Source: Chrysoporthe austroafricana (lineage: Eukaryota > Ascomycota > Sordariomycetes > Diaporthales > Cryphonectriaceae). From it: 64,000 nt of DNA. The notes beneath the pieces are model-generated. The model worked only from the letters and a program-made list of their open reading frames with translations, had not been told where the DNA came from and ran no database searches. The stretch's first letter is position 1. Each line of letters opens with the position of its first letter. Where the stretch lies: assembly GCA_001051155.2 (NCBI GenBank), contig JYIP02000008.1, forward strand, positions 2,666,001-2,730,000, in the 5' to 3' direction. Shown piece after piece: positions 11,761 through 21,858 of the stretch. The position numbers and the translations under genes were made by a program.

Positions 11761-13288
11761 ACGGCTTAATGCTCTGTAGTGATACTAGTAAGCATCACGC
11801 CCAGGTTCAGGAGGATAGCGCCTGTGGTGAGAACGTGTACGAGGCATCCTTGATCGTAGAGAGGCTCAAGGATAACCCGAATCTCGATTCAGAAAAAAGC
11901 CTTCATCGTTCTACTCCTGTTGTCTTGTCAGAATAAGAGCTTCACATTTTGCTGAATTTCAAGCTAGAGACGAACGCAATCCAAGGAACGAGCAATGTCC
12001 CTAGGAGGGAAGGCAACATTTCTTCTAGATAAGATATCATGAAATCGGCGAGGACGAGAAGCTGTCAAGGACATAGTTTTGATAATAACCCTGGAAGAAA
12101 CTATAGAATATTATGAGGCCACGAGACACGAGTTCATCAGCATGATGCTGGAGCCGAAAGCCAGCACAGGCATCATATCACGTATTGAAATAGATGATGA
12201 ATACTCCTAGAACTTGCGGTGAGGTCGGCGTAGTCTTCATATAGTTGGACTTCCTCTATGTCACTTCCTCTCCCTGTTCCTGAGTAGAACTTGCTGGTGC
12301 ACCGCTCTGACTGCCTCTGGCTGCCTTCCATCTTGATGCTTGCACCATATTTCTCGATACGGAGTTGTTCCGTAACACTGGGAGCAGCAGCAATTATGTA
12401 AATCACTTTGAATTTCATTTGTGTTCTGACTAAGGTTTTAGTCATTACCTATAATAGGTGTCCGCGGTATGTCAGCGGGAGAACAGCCTCCGATGCTACC
12501 TGTGACGCCTCGAACTTTTGGCGATCTGCTGTTAAACCGGAGCATGGAAAGAGTAGCTCTCGTGTTCTTATATTGGACAAAAGCGCACGTTACCACGGCA
12601 CTTAGCTGACACATTCTTGGAAAGACACCGAGGGAATAGTTGTAGAAGCAACAGTTTATCATCCACGCAGCACGATCAGTTAATACTCGGCTTCAGAGCG
12701 TGAAATCACCAAATATGTCCACTGGGTACACATACGGGGCATGATGGTCATTGAGCTACATGTTTGAAGTTCCCTGGCCCAGCTGAGGCATCACAACTTC
12801 ATCATCCCACATTTCCGCAATTGTTATCAAGACACAATCGGATATTCCTAACGACAATATCGACTTTGATTGGGCAAGTCTGTCTCTGCCGCTACGCGTC
12901 CTCTGACAAAATCGTTCGTATTGTTTCAGAATGTCCAAGCTCAAATCGGGTTGTCCCTTATCACCCCGACCCAATTCAACGTATTTATTTTATATCATGA
13001 ACCCGAATAGTTCATCCTCAACAAATCACAATTGCAATAAACTTTTAAAATTCACAACGAAGGTGTACAAAACCAACATACATAATATACTGTTATAGAA
13101 CCTTGCTTTGCTCTAGGGCACTGTTGAGGTAATAATTTTATACTTTTTTTTTTTAAAGGAAAAGAAAAAAAGAAAAGAAAAGAGATTTACCACGCAAGCA
13201 ATAGGTGAGCGAAGATGGGAACAGGTAAACGGCTTGCTTCTATCATCATGAGATCTTATTCAAGTTTGGCGACAATCCAGGGCTGGGT
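11761..13288. other. Non-coding stretch at the left cluster border
   Basis: About 1.5 kb with no reading frame I can support. A purine-rich low-complexity tract lies at about 13143-13188, shortly downstream of the questin-oxidase-like gene stop. This marks the passage from decayed flank to intact cluster. Confidence 0.45.
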
Positions 13289-14859
13289 TCAGGAATGGCC
13301 CTCCTCGTCCAGCTCAGGAATATGGTCCCAGGAGTGGTCCAGGCCACCGTAGAAGACCCACCTCGTCATGTTGTTGACCACCATCTCACTGCCGTTTCCT
13401 ACTTGTTGTTTGATTACTGGAGCAGAAGCTGGCTTCCTGTTTCCATTCGTTCCGTCAAATGCCACTTCAATCGAGTCCATTCCCATGTGTGCGATGGTGA
13501 TCAAGTCCGCCTTTCCAATGGGGAAACCCGGCGCTGGCTCGCCGAGCTGCTCAGTGCTGTACAGGGCCCTAATCAGCTTCGCTGCGTGCCCCTCGTCACG
13601 ATAGACGATGGAGCGGTGGATCAGCTCCGGCCAGCCGTGGCCTGGGTGCCGGGGTTGGTACTCTCGGATGCGCCGGGCATCCAGCGCCGGGCTTCCGCAG
13701 GCCGCGTACATGGTAGCACTCGTTCTAGCTGCTGCCTCAAGCATGCGGGCCTTTTCATGGTCGGAAAGCCCGTCCTGCGCCAGGATCACCGGGTAGAAGG
13801 CAGAAGTCGTGGCCGCGTGTAGCGTGACAAAGTCCAGGGCTACGCGCTTGCCCGGTTGCTGCGCGGCCCCGACCACGTACATGCTAGTGTACATGATGTC
13901 TTTCATCTTGCGTCGTAGGTCCTCCGGATCTGGACTGACCTGGAACTGACCCAGATACACCGCGAGCTGCTCGCCAGTGACACGCGTAAGGAGACCATCC
14001 GCAAGCTTATTGAAACCATCCGTGTGCTTCACACCATTGCGTATGGCGGAATCGTTATGGAAGTCGTTGATCGTGTCGAGAAGCGACTGGCACGGCGCGG
14101 GTTTGTTGGATCGGACATACTCCTCCGTGGGGAACAGGAACGTTGCCGGCCAGGTCTCGTGGATGCAAGCTCCGGCAAGTGCCTCGGCGACGAGGCTGGG
14201 CTGCTGAAACTCCAGACCGCAGCCGAGGGTGATGAGGGGATGCAGGAGATCTGCGACAGATGACTCTTGTTAACTCGTCGTGGGAGAAAATATTATTCAC
14301 GCTTCTGGGAAGACTAGTGCCGCGATTACTTACCCGAATACATACGGTAGAATACGTCATTGGCAACATCATCGCCCTTGAGCAGGTATTCTTTGAGGGT
14401 AGCCGTTATGCCCAGATCCGCGATTTCCTTTTCAAAGAACCTCAAGAAATCGCCATAGCAGTTATTGTCTCCCAGAGACTCCTTATAGACAATGGGATCC
14501 TTCAAATTCCTCCCCTGAGATGGGCTTGTCTGTCCTGTCTCAATCGGGCTCTGGTAGGTCTGGTTGTAGTCCCACATGTCTTGTATCTCCTCGGGCGACG
14601 CGCCCAGGGTCCAGAGGGCCAGGAGGTGGTGAACAATATGATCTGCATTTCAAGGTAAGGTTCAGCCCTGGTACTCTTTCTAGCTAGCTAATTCCTTGGC
14701 CTACTGACTGTGGAATGTTGCTTTCCATCGTGTGTGGTATAAGGCGTGGTTGATGACCAGAAACTCGGATGCTTTCTTTGCGCTCCCGTCCCTCAGACCA
14801 CCGACATGGGTGTAGCCGGGGGTGGTGTCTGGGGACAATTGGACAGTAGTGGTGTTCAT
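13289..14859 (-). CDS. Questin-oxidase-like (AflY/GedK family) Baeyer-Villiger-type oxidase
   Basis: Three exons: 14859-14709, 14642-14334 and 14250-13289, giving 473 aa, a normal family length. The intron donors are GTCAGT and GTAAGT, and both joins keep frame. Family marks are an N-terminal block with FHNH and HHLLALWTLGASP across the first splice, a DLLHPLITLGCGLEF block at the start of exon 3, and a C-terminal AHMGMDSIEVAF. Relatives include GedK, which opens the anthraquinone questin by Baeyer-Villiger oxidation, and AflY of aflatoxin biosynthesis. By inference this protein oxidatively cleaves or rearranges a fused aromatic polyketide made by the PKS pair. The start is set at 14859 because upstream codons of the same frame lack family similarity. 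It is the leftmost intact cluster gene. Confidence 0.82.
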
Positions 14860-15425
14860 ATTGAAGGCTGTCAAGCGAAGGTTTACAATTGAGGCAACAG
14901 AACGTGAGACGCTCCCAAGCAATGTATCTGCATTTAAGTGGCTAGGTTTAAAGACTACTGAGCTTGCCTTCTCCTTGCTCTTTTCCTCTTTATACATAGC
15001 TGCAGGCGCCTTTTATCCCTGCTCTTGCGCTGCTCACCCGGCCTATTGTCGCTAGTCGCCGGGTTTACTCGCTCTTACGCCGTGTAGCGGGCTTCAGAGG
15101 AACCCTCCCCGAAGTCCGTAATTTAGCAGATTCGTTGCCAATAACCACTACCCTCTGGTGTAGATTTTAGACCAGACAACAACAACAGCTAGAAACAACG
15201 AACTTTTATTACCTGCAAGTAATCCAACAATCAACAATGGTCAGATAGTTACAGTAATAGCAACACAAACTCGGCCCTTGGGTGAAGGTGAAAGCATTGA
15301 CTAACTCTATGGGGCATAGCACATGGCCTGAAATCTACTCAAGTAATATCTCACTCAATTCTTGGGGCATTGCCCAGATAGAGCCGGAGCCTTGAGAGTT
15401 GTAGCCAACCGGGGATCGCCGGGTT

Positions 15426-15450
15426 CCAAAGTCCCCGGCCGGGGCTTTGG
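15426..15450. repeat. Near-perfect GC-rich palindrome
   Basis: A 25-base stretch centred on CCGGCCGG, with arms CCAAAG and CTTTGG, is self-complementary except for a single unpaired T at 15432. It lies between two divergent promoters. It could form a cruciform or be a protein-binding site; nothing in the sequence decides. Confidence 0.5.
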
Positions 15451-16810
15451 ATCCTCAGAGCCCTCGAGCGTTTCTGTACGACATTTCTCATGGTCATCAA
15501 TATCCCTACCTATCGCCGTGCATCGCCACTCATCTTATGCGGCCACCAATTGTAAGCCCCCTCCGCCTCCAGTCGCATGATAGGGCGTTTTGGAGCTGTC
15601 CAGCCTCGCAGGCTGTCCCGAACATGCAAGACGACGTCCACTTCGGACCTGCATCTCGTCAGCATCTACAACGTAAATCGGATAGCTTTTGATCCGCTCC
15701 AGCCTGGGGGCATCATTAGTGACAACCCGTACCCGTACGGCGCCCACACCCAATGTAGGTACGGAATGCGATATTAGTTGCGATTTTCCCGGTAGGATTG
15801 TGGTCGCAAATGTAGGCAACTCGCGACGCTCATTCCTAGTGCTGACACTGTTCCTACGCGTAGTTCCAGACTACAGGACCGAAGCCGCTTAAATCCGCTA
15901 CTCCCGGAAGAACGGCTCTCATATCCGGTGTACAAAAGAAATTGCCGAGTGAAAGCGCGTACCTAGGGCGAATAGTCCGTGTTAGCACCTGTCAGGGCTG
16001 CGGTTCTGCACTATACGAACCATACTTTCCGGCCATGTGGCGTGACAGCAAGGCCACACCGTAACCTCGGACCGGAGCCTGACGGCGGATTCGTACATGT
16101 CGAACCCAGCTGACGTTCTGGGCCTCTAATACGTACGCGGATGTGCTATTCCACAATATTCCAGCTACAAAAAGGTTACAGTTGCTGAGCGACACTAGGA
16201 TATGTAGAGACGGTGTCGAGCTGTACGGCAGCTACTCACTCGTATATCGTGGTGCGCACCATAGTTTAGCAACTTGCACATTAGGTCCCTCTCAAGCTGT
16301 GATCGAAAAGCTAGCTAGCTATTTTGATATATTATCACTGCAACTTATCTCATGACTGGCTGACACCCCTTCATACCGCCCTAGCACGTGCCTAGGTGAT
16401 GCGCGCAAGCGCGGGTGGCGGGCCGGGGGTAGCAGGCCGGGGAATGGTTACGGTTATGGGATTAGTCTAGTTGCGAGTTTGAGATACGCTCATAATCACA
16501 CTACGTTATATATCGACAAAACATAGCATATATTAGCTACAACTGGAAATAACAAGCTGTTTCTACCGCTTTTATAGTCTAATGAGTACACATTTACAGT
16601 GTATGTAGCAAGCATAGCATTCGAGTAGACGGTGTATACTAATGATTGCATAAGAAATGCTTAATATGATATCGAAATTACTATTATATCCTCTTGTTCA
16701 GCATGATAGTGGGGGTTCGATACTATTCGAAGCTTACTAGATAAAACAGGCCTGTTCCTCCACTAGACTCCTCATGATTCCTCGTAGCTAATTTTGGTAG
16801 GTATCTCTGA

Positions 16811-16850
16811 CACACGCGCGCGCGCACACACAGACACACACACACACACA
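16811..16850. repeat. CG/CA dinucleotide microsatellite
   Basis: Alternating CA, CG and CA repeats run for about 40 bases, with one AGAC interruption. Confidence 0.9.
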
Positions 16851-17432
16851 TTAACCAATTTATCTTCCGAGAAAATAGAGTTAGGACATAGAGACCAACC
16901 AGAGATAGCGAGTCACGCAATCAATAGCAGGCGATAATGGATGAGAGCCTATTGGTTGGTGGAAGTTACGGTTATCCTGCGTGTTACAACGTGTAACAAA
17001 ACAATGGAGACGGGCGGAGTAAGAAGGAGATGTGCTCAGAGCGTGCCACTGCTTCGAGGGATTTGGCCCCGGCAACGCGGCAACGCCCATTCCCTCAGCA
17101 CTAGCCAAACGCGTTCGGCCGGGCATCCTGCAAGACCATTCTCTAGGAGTGAAGGGCTGCTGAAGGATTGTGGCACCGACTGTTCGTGTTGGAAACTGGT
17201 CTGGTATTGGTGGCATCGCGTTCGCAGCTTTCGTCATCGCGGAAGATTGGGCGGCCGCGGAGGATGGAACCTGACCACGTGGAAGCATAATATATAATCT
17301 AATTTATCTACTAAGTGGACCCCAAAAAAAGGGACCTCCGGCCCCTTGGCTTGTATGCTAGAAGATTTGTTAGTCCCAGAGTGTCAGGTGCTTTCTCACC
17401 TTGTGTTGCCGTCCGTGCTGTCTGGTGGAGCC

Positions 17433-18965
17433 ATGCTTAACAACCCTTCTCGAACTCCTCGACAGCCCAAACTACGGTCAAGCTGCGATGCATGCGGTGC
17501 TGCCAAACTGAAGTGCGATCGGGGCCAACCAGAGTGCGGCCGATGCATCGCTTATGGAATGACTTGTGTTTATGGGATGTCGCGGAAGATGGGGAAGCCG
17601 CCGCGGGAGAGACCTCGCCAGGACTCTTCTAGACCAGTCGCAGGCTCCAACTCGACGCAGGCAGCCGCCGACCACGCTGCTAAAGCCACCGGCGCCGACA
17701 AGCAAGAGAAGGCCGGCGTGATGCTGGACCTGGGCCAGCTCCAAAACCTCTCGGATGTGCCGTTAACCTGGGACGTAGGGACCGACCCAAGACACGCTGA
17801 CGGTTTCGAAATCGACCTCGGCGCGCCGCTGGACGGTCTGCATAGCGACATACTGCTCGGGCCGTCGTCGTTACCAAGCTTGATGCCTCCATACCTTGAG
17901 GGCTGGGCAATCAGCGAACTTGGTCAGGATGATCCGCCGGCCAGAAACCTTCGCCATAGTTCTTCTCACTCAAGGCAAGGATCGTCTGGAAGCGAGAACT
18001 TCTCGGCAAATACCAACAGCCAAAGGGACAAGACTCCACAGCCAAGCGATGATGGCCCAGAACCGCCTGCTCGCATCAGAGGCCACGACTGCGCCCTGGC
18101 AGCACACGAGATGCTTGAAAGCATATCTTTCCGGCGTCTCAGCCAGGCACGCAATCCCGTTTCTTCGGTCTCAGGGCCACTCTCTGCCCCGGCGACGACC
18201 GCTGGCGATTCCACACACCAATCAATATCCCTAGATCACATGCTTCGTCTCAACCGCGAAGCAAGTGAGAACCTCAGCCAACTTCTGAACTGTCCCTGCG
18301 CACGCTCTCCCCCTCTCGCTCTGCTCTATGCTTCCATCATCTCCCGGATCCTGATCTCGTACCAGGAGGCGGCTGCCTCCCCTGGGCTAACACCCAACTC
18401 ACACTCGCAAAGCACCTCCATGTCGTCTTTCTCACCGTGGAGCATGACACCCATGTCCCTGGACACGGCCACGGCCACGGCCACGACCATGGAGTTGCCG
18501 GCCATACTATCACCCGGCTTCGAATCCGGCTCGGGGCGCCGGTCTTCCGATGCTGCGTGGTCGAGTGTATCCCGCACGATGAGGGACGCCAACACTGGCA
18601 TGAAAGGCGCATCGGCGTCTGCGGAGATAGAAACGCAGCCGCCCAATAGCAGCAATGTTGTCGTTGCGTCAACTAGTTTGACGATGGCCATTGGAACGTT
18701 CCGTGTCGACGACTTACGCGTACAGATGGCATTGAAACTTCAGTTGCTGTCGGGTGAAATGAGGAGAGTGGGCCAGTTGATTGATCTGTTTGCGAGGCGC
18801 GAGCCTAGTCATCGCGGGCAGTGTACTCCCTCTACAGGTGCCGATGGAGAGTCAACGTTCGGCGGCCTGGATAAGCTGTACCAGGGTCTTGACCAATGGT
18901 TGAGAGGAGAGCATACGAGGATATCCAATGGGATAAGGTGTAAATTGCGGGAAATCAATACTTAG
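17433..18965 (+). CDS. AflR-like Zn2Cys6 pathway-specific transcription factor
   Basis: A single-exon protein of 510 aa from the ATG at 17433. The N-terminal DNA-binding cluster has spacing CX2CX6CX6CX2CX6C at residues 18-45, followed by a basic linker (RKMGKPPRER) much like that of AflR. After a Ser/Pro-rich middle comes the AFLR regulatory region: HDCALAAHEMLESIS, then LNREASENLSQLLNC, and a C-terminal block with VGQLIDLFARRE and LYQGLDQWLRGEH. AflR-type factors bind TCG-N5-CGA and switch on their own cluster. One perfect site lies at 19389-19399, before O-methyltransferase A. An in-frame upstream ATG at 17355 would add 26 residues; I prefer 17433 because it puts the zinc cluster close to the N-terminus, as in the family. 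It probably regulates most genes from 13 to 62 kb. Confidence 0.9.
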   Translation: MLNNPSRTPRQPKLRSSCDACGAAKLKCDRGQPECGRCIAYGMTCVYGMSRKMGKPPRERPRQDSSRPVAGSNSTQAAADHAAKATGADKQEKAGVMLDLGQLQNLSDVPLTWDVGTDPRHADGFEIDLGAPLDGLHSDILLGPSSLPSLMPPYLEGWAISELGQDDPPARNLRHSSSHSRQGSSGSENFSANTNSQRDKTPQPSDDGPEPPARIRGHDCALAAHEMLESISFRRLSQARNPVSSVSGPLSAPATTAGDSTHQSISLDHMLRLNREASENLSQLLNCPCARSPPLALLYASIISRILISYQEAAASPGLTPNSHSQSTSMSSFSPWSMTPMSLDTATATATTMELPAILSPGFESGSGRRSSDAAWSSVSRTMRDANTGMKGASASAEIETQPPNSSNVVVASTSLTMAIGTFRVDDLRVQMALKLQLLSGEMRRVGQLIDLFARREPSHRGQCTPSTGADGESTFGGLDKLYQGLDQWLRGEHTRISNGIRCKLREINT

Positions 18966-19067
18966 ATTATCCTTATATTCAATAGAGGGGACAGAAAAGA
19001 CGGAGCCATATATCTCCATCACTCTACGTAGACTCTGAGACCCTACCAATTCAAGCTGCCCGTGCCC

Positions 19068-19096
19068 TTTTTTTTTTTTTTAAAAAAAAAAAAAAA
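19068..19096. repeat. T14A15 self-complementary tract
   Basis: Fourteen T followed directly by fifteen A, able to fold on itself. It lies downstream of the AflR-like gene, where it might help 3'-end formation or mark a relic retroposed poly-A tail. Confidence 0.8.
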
Positions 19097-19388
19097 GTAC
19101 ATCTGCACCGGGCGCTGGCACTGCATCACATTCGTGTCCAATCGGTTGACATTTAAGACTGAACCACTCTGTCAATATTAATGGCTACGTCAGTTTACAG
19201 CTCCCCTTTGACGCTATTCTTTACGTTTCTTTAATTACCTTCAGCTTTTCCTCTTTCCTTCGGGTGAACCTCTCGCGATATTAAACGAGTATCCAACGGG
19301 TGATTTGCCGGGGTGCATCTTTCTCCTTGTGTTAAACGTGAAAGGTCGCTCACGTAAAGGCTACAGGACTGCAAATTTCAGGCTTTGC

Positions 19389-19399
19389 TCGGGGTCCGA
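19389..19399. promoter_or_regulatory. AflR-type binding site TCG-N5-CGA
   Basis: TCGGGGTCCGA matches the palindromic consensus TCG-N5-CGA of AflR. It lies 250 bp upstream of the O-methyltransferase A start and downstream of the AflR-like gene. I read the intergenic regions of the left half of the cluster and the PKS promoter and found no second perfect copy. Confidence 0.5.
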
Positions 19400-19648
19400 T
19401 CGGGAACTTAGCAAATAGGATTCATGCGTATATGTCTGACTTGCATTACCCCGATCCCTCATCACGGTTTTGCGTTCAACTCCGGTGAGTTGCCGCGCAA
19501 GAAGCAAGCTCCTCTAGTAGTCCTCGAGTAATAGAGGTCAGTTAGCTTGCGATGACTCTTATAAGTCCCAGGAATGGACTATCTTTGGGCTCAAACTATG
19601 GACTTTATCCTAAGATAATAGCGCGCAACTCGCGGCCGGGGTTGTAAA

Positions 19649-21158
19649 ATGCCTCCTATTTATCCATCGATCGGTCTGTCAAATGGCGCGTCAAAGGGAT
19701 TGCGTGATACAGCATTGCCTCTCGAAGAACTGAGCTGGACGATAACCAAGAATGCCAGTATCGTAAGCCAGCACCTTGCGGCAAATCACCTCCCACAGCC
19801 ATCGCTAGACGCCGACGGTCCCATCACCGTCGTTCCCAGAGATTCTCCGCAAGATGTCCAACGAGCGCGACAGAACCTCATCGCGGCATCGCTTGAGATT
19901 CTACAGCTCGCGATCGGGCCCAGCGAGTTCTTGCCCAATCTCGCCACCGGTGTAGGCCTTTTTGAGCATTCTGTATTTTCCCTTCCAGCGACCTCACCCG
20001 CCATCTCCGAAAAAGAGAAGGGAACAGGGAAAATAGTCGCTTACCAAGAATTCAAAGTTCCAATATGTCTCTTGTCTGGCCTGGCTCTGCCAACACAACA
20101 TCTTCCATCTCGTTCCTCTCGATGCTCCAATCAGCTATGGGTCTCTCTCCGCCGCCGCGGGCATCTCCTCACAGCGCCTCAAGTCCGTCATCCGCATGGC
20201 CATGACCACCTCCCTGTTCCGCGAGGTTTCCGACCAGCAGTCGGTCGCCCACTCGGCGACCTCGGCGCTGCTGGCCCGCGACCCGGACGTGTACGCCTAC
20301 GCCACGTACATGTGCACGGGCTCGGCGCCCGTAGCCCAGCAGCTTGCCGCCGCCGCGGCGCGGTGGGGACCCGACACGACACGGCCCAACGAGACGGCCT
20401 TCAACATCGCGCTCGGCACGGACCTGCCGTTCTTCGAGCACCTCTCGCGCTACCCGGACAGGATGGCCGACTTCTCGGCCTACATGCGCAACGTCCGCAG
20501 CAGCGACAGTGTGGCCCTGCGCCACCTGGTCGCCGGCTTCGCCTGGGACGGCATCCGCGACGGCGGTGTCGTCGTCGACGTCGGCGGGTCGACGGGCGGG
20601 GCGGCCGTCGCGCTGGCTGAGGCGTTCCCACAGCTCACGCTCGTGGTGCAGGACCTGGTGGCCAATGCAGAGAACGGGAAAAAGATGGCGGGAGAGTCGC
20701 TGACTGAGGCCGTCGCGACGCGCATCACGTTCCAGGGGCATGACTTCATGAAGTCGCAACCCGTGCGAGGTGCAGATGTGTATCTCCTGAGGATGATATT
20801 GCATGACTGGCCGGACGAGCAGGCGGCTAAGATCGTGCGAAATCTAGTGGACGCTATGAATAGGGATAGGCCCGACTCGAGACTGCTAATCATGGACACC
20901 GTTCTCCCGAAACCCGGGTCGGTACCTGTTTCTGTGGAGCGGCTCGCCAGAGTCAGAGACCTGACCATGTTGCAGGCGTTCAACAGCAAAGAGCGGGATT
21001 TGGACGATTGGAAGAATCTGCTTGCCCTGGCCGACCCGAAGCTTGCTCTGGTCAACGTTGTGCAACCATTTGGCAGTGCTATGTCAGTTTTGGAGGTGGC
21101 TTTGGATTCTCCGGTAAACGTTGCGTCCGAGAAGGCGCCCGAAATCCACAAAAATTGA
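19649..21158 (+). CDS. Class II O-methyltransferase A (AflO-type)
   Basis: Two exons, 19649-19951 and 20058-21158, give 467 aa. The 106-bp intron (donor GTAGGC, CTTAC branch, acceptor AAAG) must be removed to pass from the N-terminal frame into the frame carrying QYVSCLAWLCQHNIFHLVPLD (dimerisation/winged-helix region). The C-terminal Rossmann domain has the SAM motif VVVDVGGSTGG, a second motif DVYLLRMILHDWPDEQ with the usual catalytic His, and a late LTMLQAFNSKERD block. The enzyme transfers a methyl group from SAM to a phenolic hydroxyl, presumably of the NR-PKS product or a later intermediate. Relatives act in sterigmatocystin/aflatoxin biosynthesis. A perfect AflR-type site in the promoter ties it to the local regulator. 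Confidence 0.88.
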
Positions 21159-21858
21159 TAGAGCAGTAGATCCTATATCTCACTTCCAACAACTCCATGT
21201 GTCAATCTCAAAGATACATCACATTGTCATTATAACAGTTTTAGTGAACGTAGATCTTTTTTCCAGGCCGATAAGTCTAGGATTGGGATGCTGAATCGAA
21301 GTACGTCTAGGTGTTCGGGTTGGGTAAATGGTGATGGTATACAGACGTAGACATGTGGATCTCAAGAGGCTGGAGTCCCAACTGCGATTCAGGAAATCGC
21401 CATTATGTGATAAAGCCATAGGCTAAATAATAAAGTATACATTGTACTCCATTAGAAATTGATTCACCGTAAGGAGCTGTAGCTTGTATCTCCTGTAACT
21501 ATAACCGTTAAAAGAACGGGCGGTAGGATAGACAACAAAATCCTCTGTTCCTTTTTTGTAATATAAATTCTTGATAATTGTTTTGTGTCTCACCTTTACA
21601 ACACCGAGAGGGGGAAGATAGATTTCATCAATACAAATATCAGCTTGGCATACATCTGTCACAGCCCTTTCCGCATAAAATTGGTATGCGCATCGTATCA
21701 CATTTTTCTCGAAACTGACCGTAAAACGTCAGGCCCTATACTCTTAGTACTTGGCTGAATAACATCCACAGCGGGATCTGTGGGCAAATCAGACAACCAA
21801 AGCCAGAGGCGAGCCATTGCCAGGCGCAGCAACCAATTCAACAAAACGGCCAGGAAGC
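21159..21858. other. Short intergenic region between convergent genes
   Basis: About 0.7 kb between convergent genes. A 92-codon minus-strand open frame at 21423-21701 exists, but I recognise nothing in it and do not call it a gene. Confidence 0.4.

Larger units (their letters stand above)
14860..17432. promoter_or_regulatory. 2.6-kb intergenic region between oxidase and regulator genes
   Basis: No gene is supported. It holds the divergent promoters of the questin-oxidase-like gene and the AflR-like gene. A CCCGGC..GCCGGG inverted repeat (15037-15063) lies about 180 bp upstream of the oxidase start. A near-perfect GC-rich palindrome sits at 15426-15450, and a CG/CA microsatellite at 16811-16850. 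The region is far longer than most spacers in the cluster and may hide an unrecognised relic element. Confidence 0.45.
18966..19648. promoter_or_regulatory. Regulator 3' region and O-methyltransferase A promoter
   Basis: About 0.7 kb without genes. It contains the T14A15 inverted tract (19068-19096), about 100 bp after the regulator stop, and a perfect AflR-type site (19389-19399). Confidence 0.55.

Noticed and set aside
15361..15892. Cluster of short open frames in the oxidase-regulator gap
   Set aside because: Frames overlap on both strands and encode low-complexity, Pro/Arg-rich peptides; no transposase or other domain seen.
17355..17432. Upstream ATG extending the AflR-like protein by 26 residues
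   Set aside because: In frame, but the extra residues are unlike the family and place the zinc cluster further from the N-terminus; kept only as an alternative.
21423..21701. 92-codon minus-strand frame between O-methyltransferase A and the MFS gene
   Set aside because: No homologous motif or intron signals; length is compatible with chance in AT-rich sequence.
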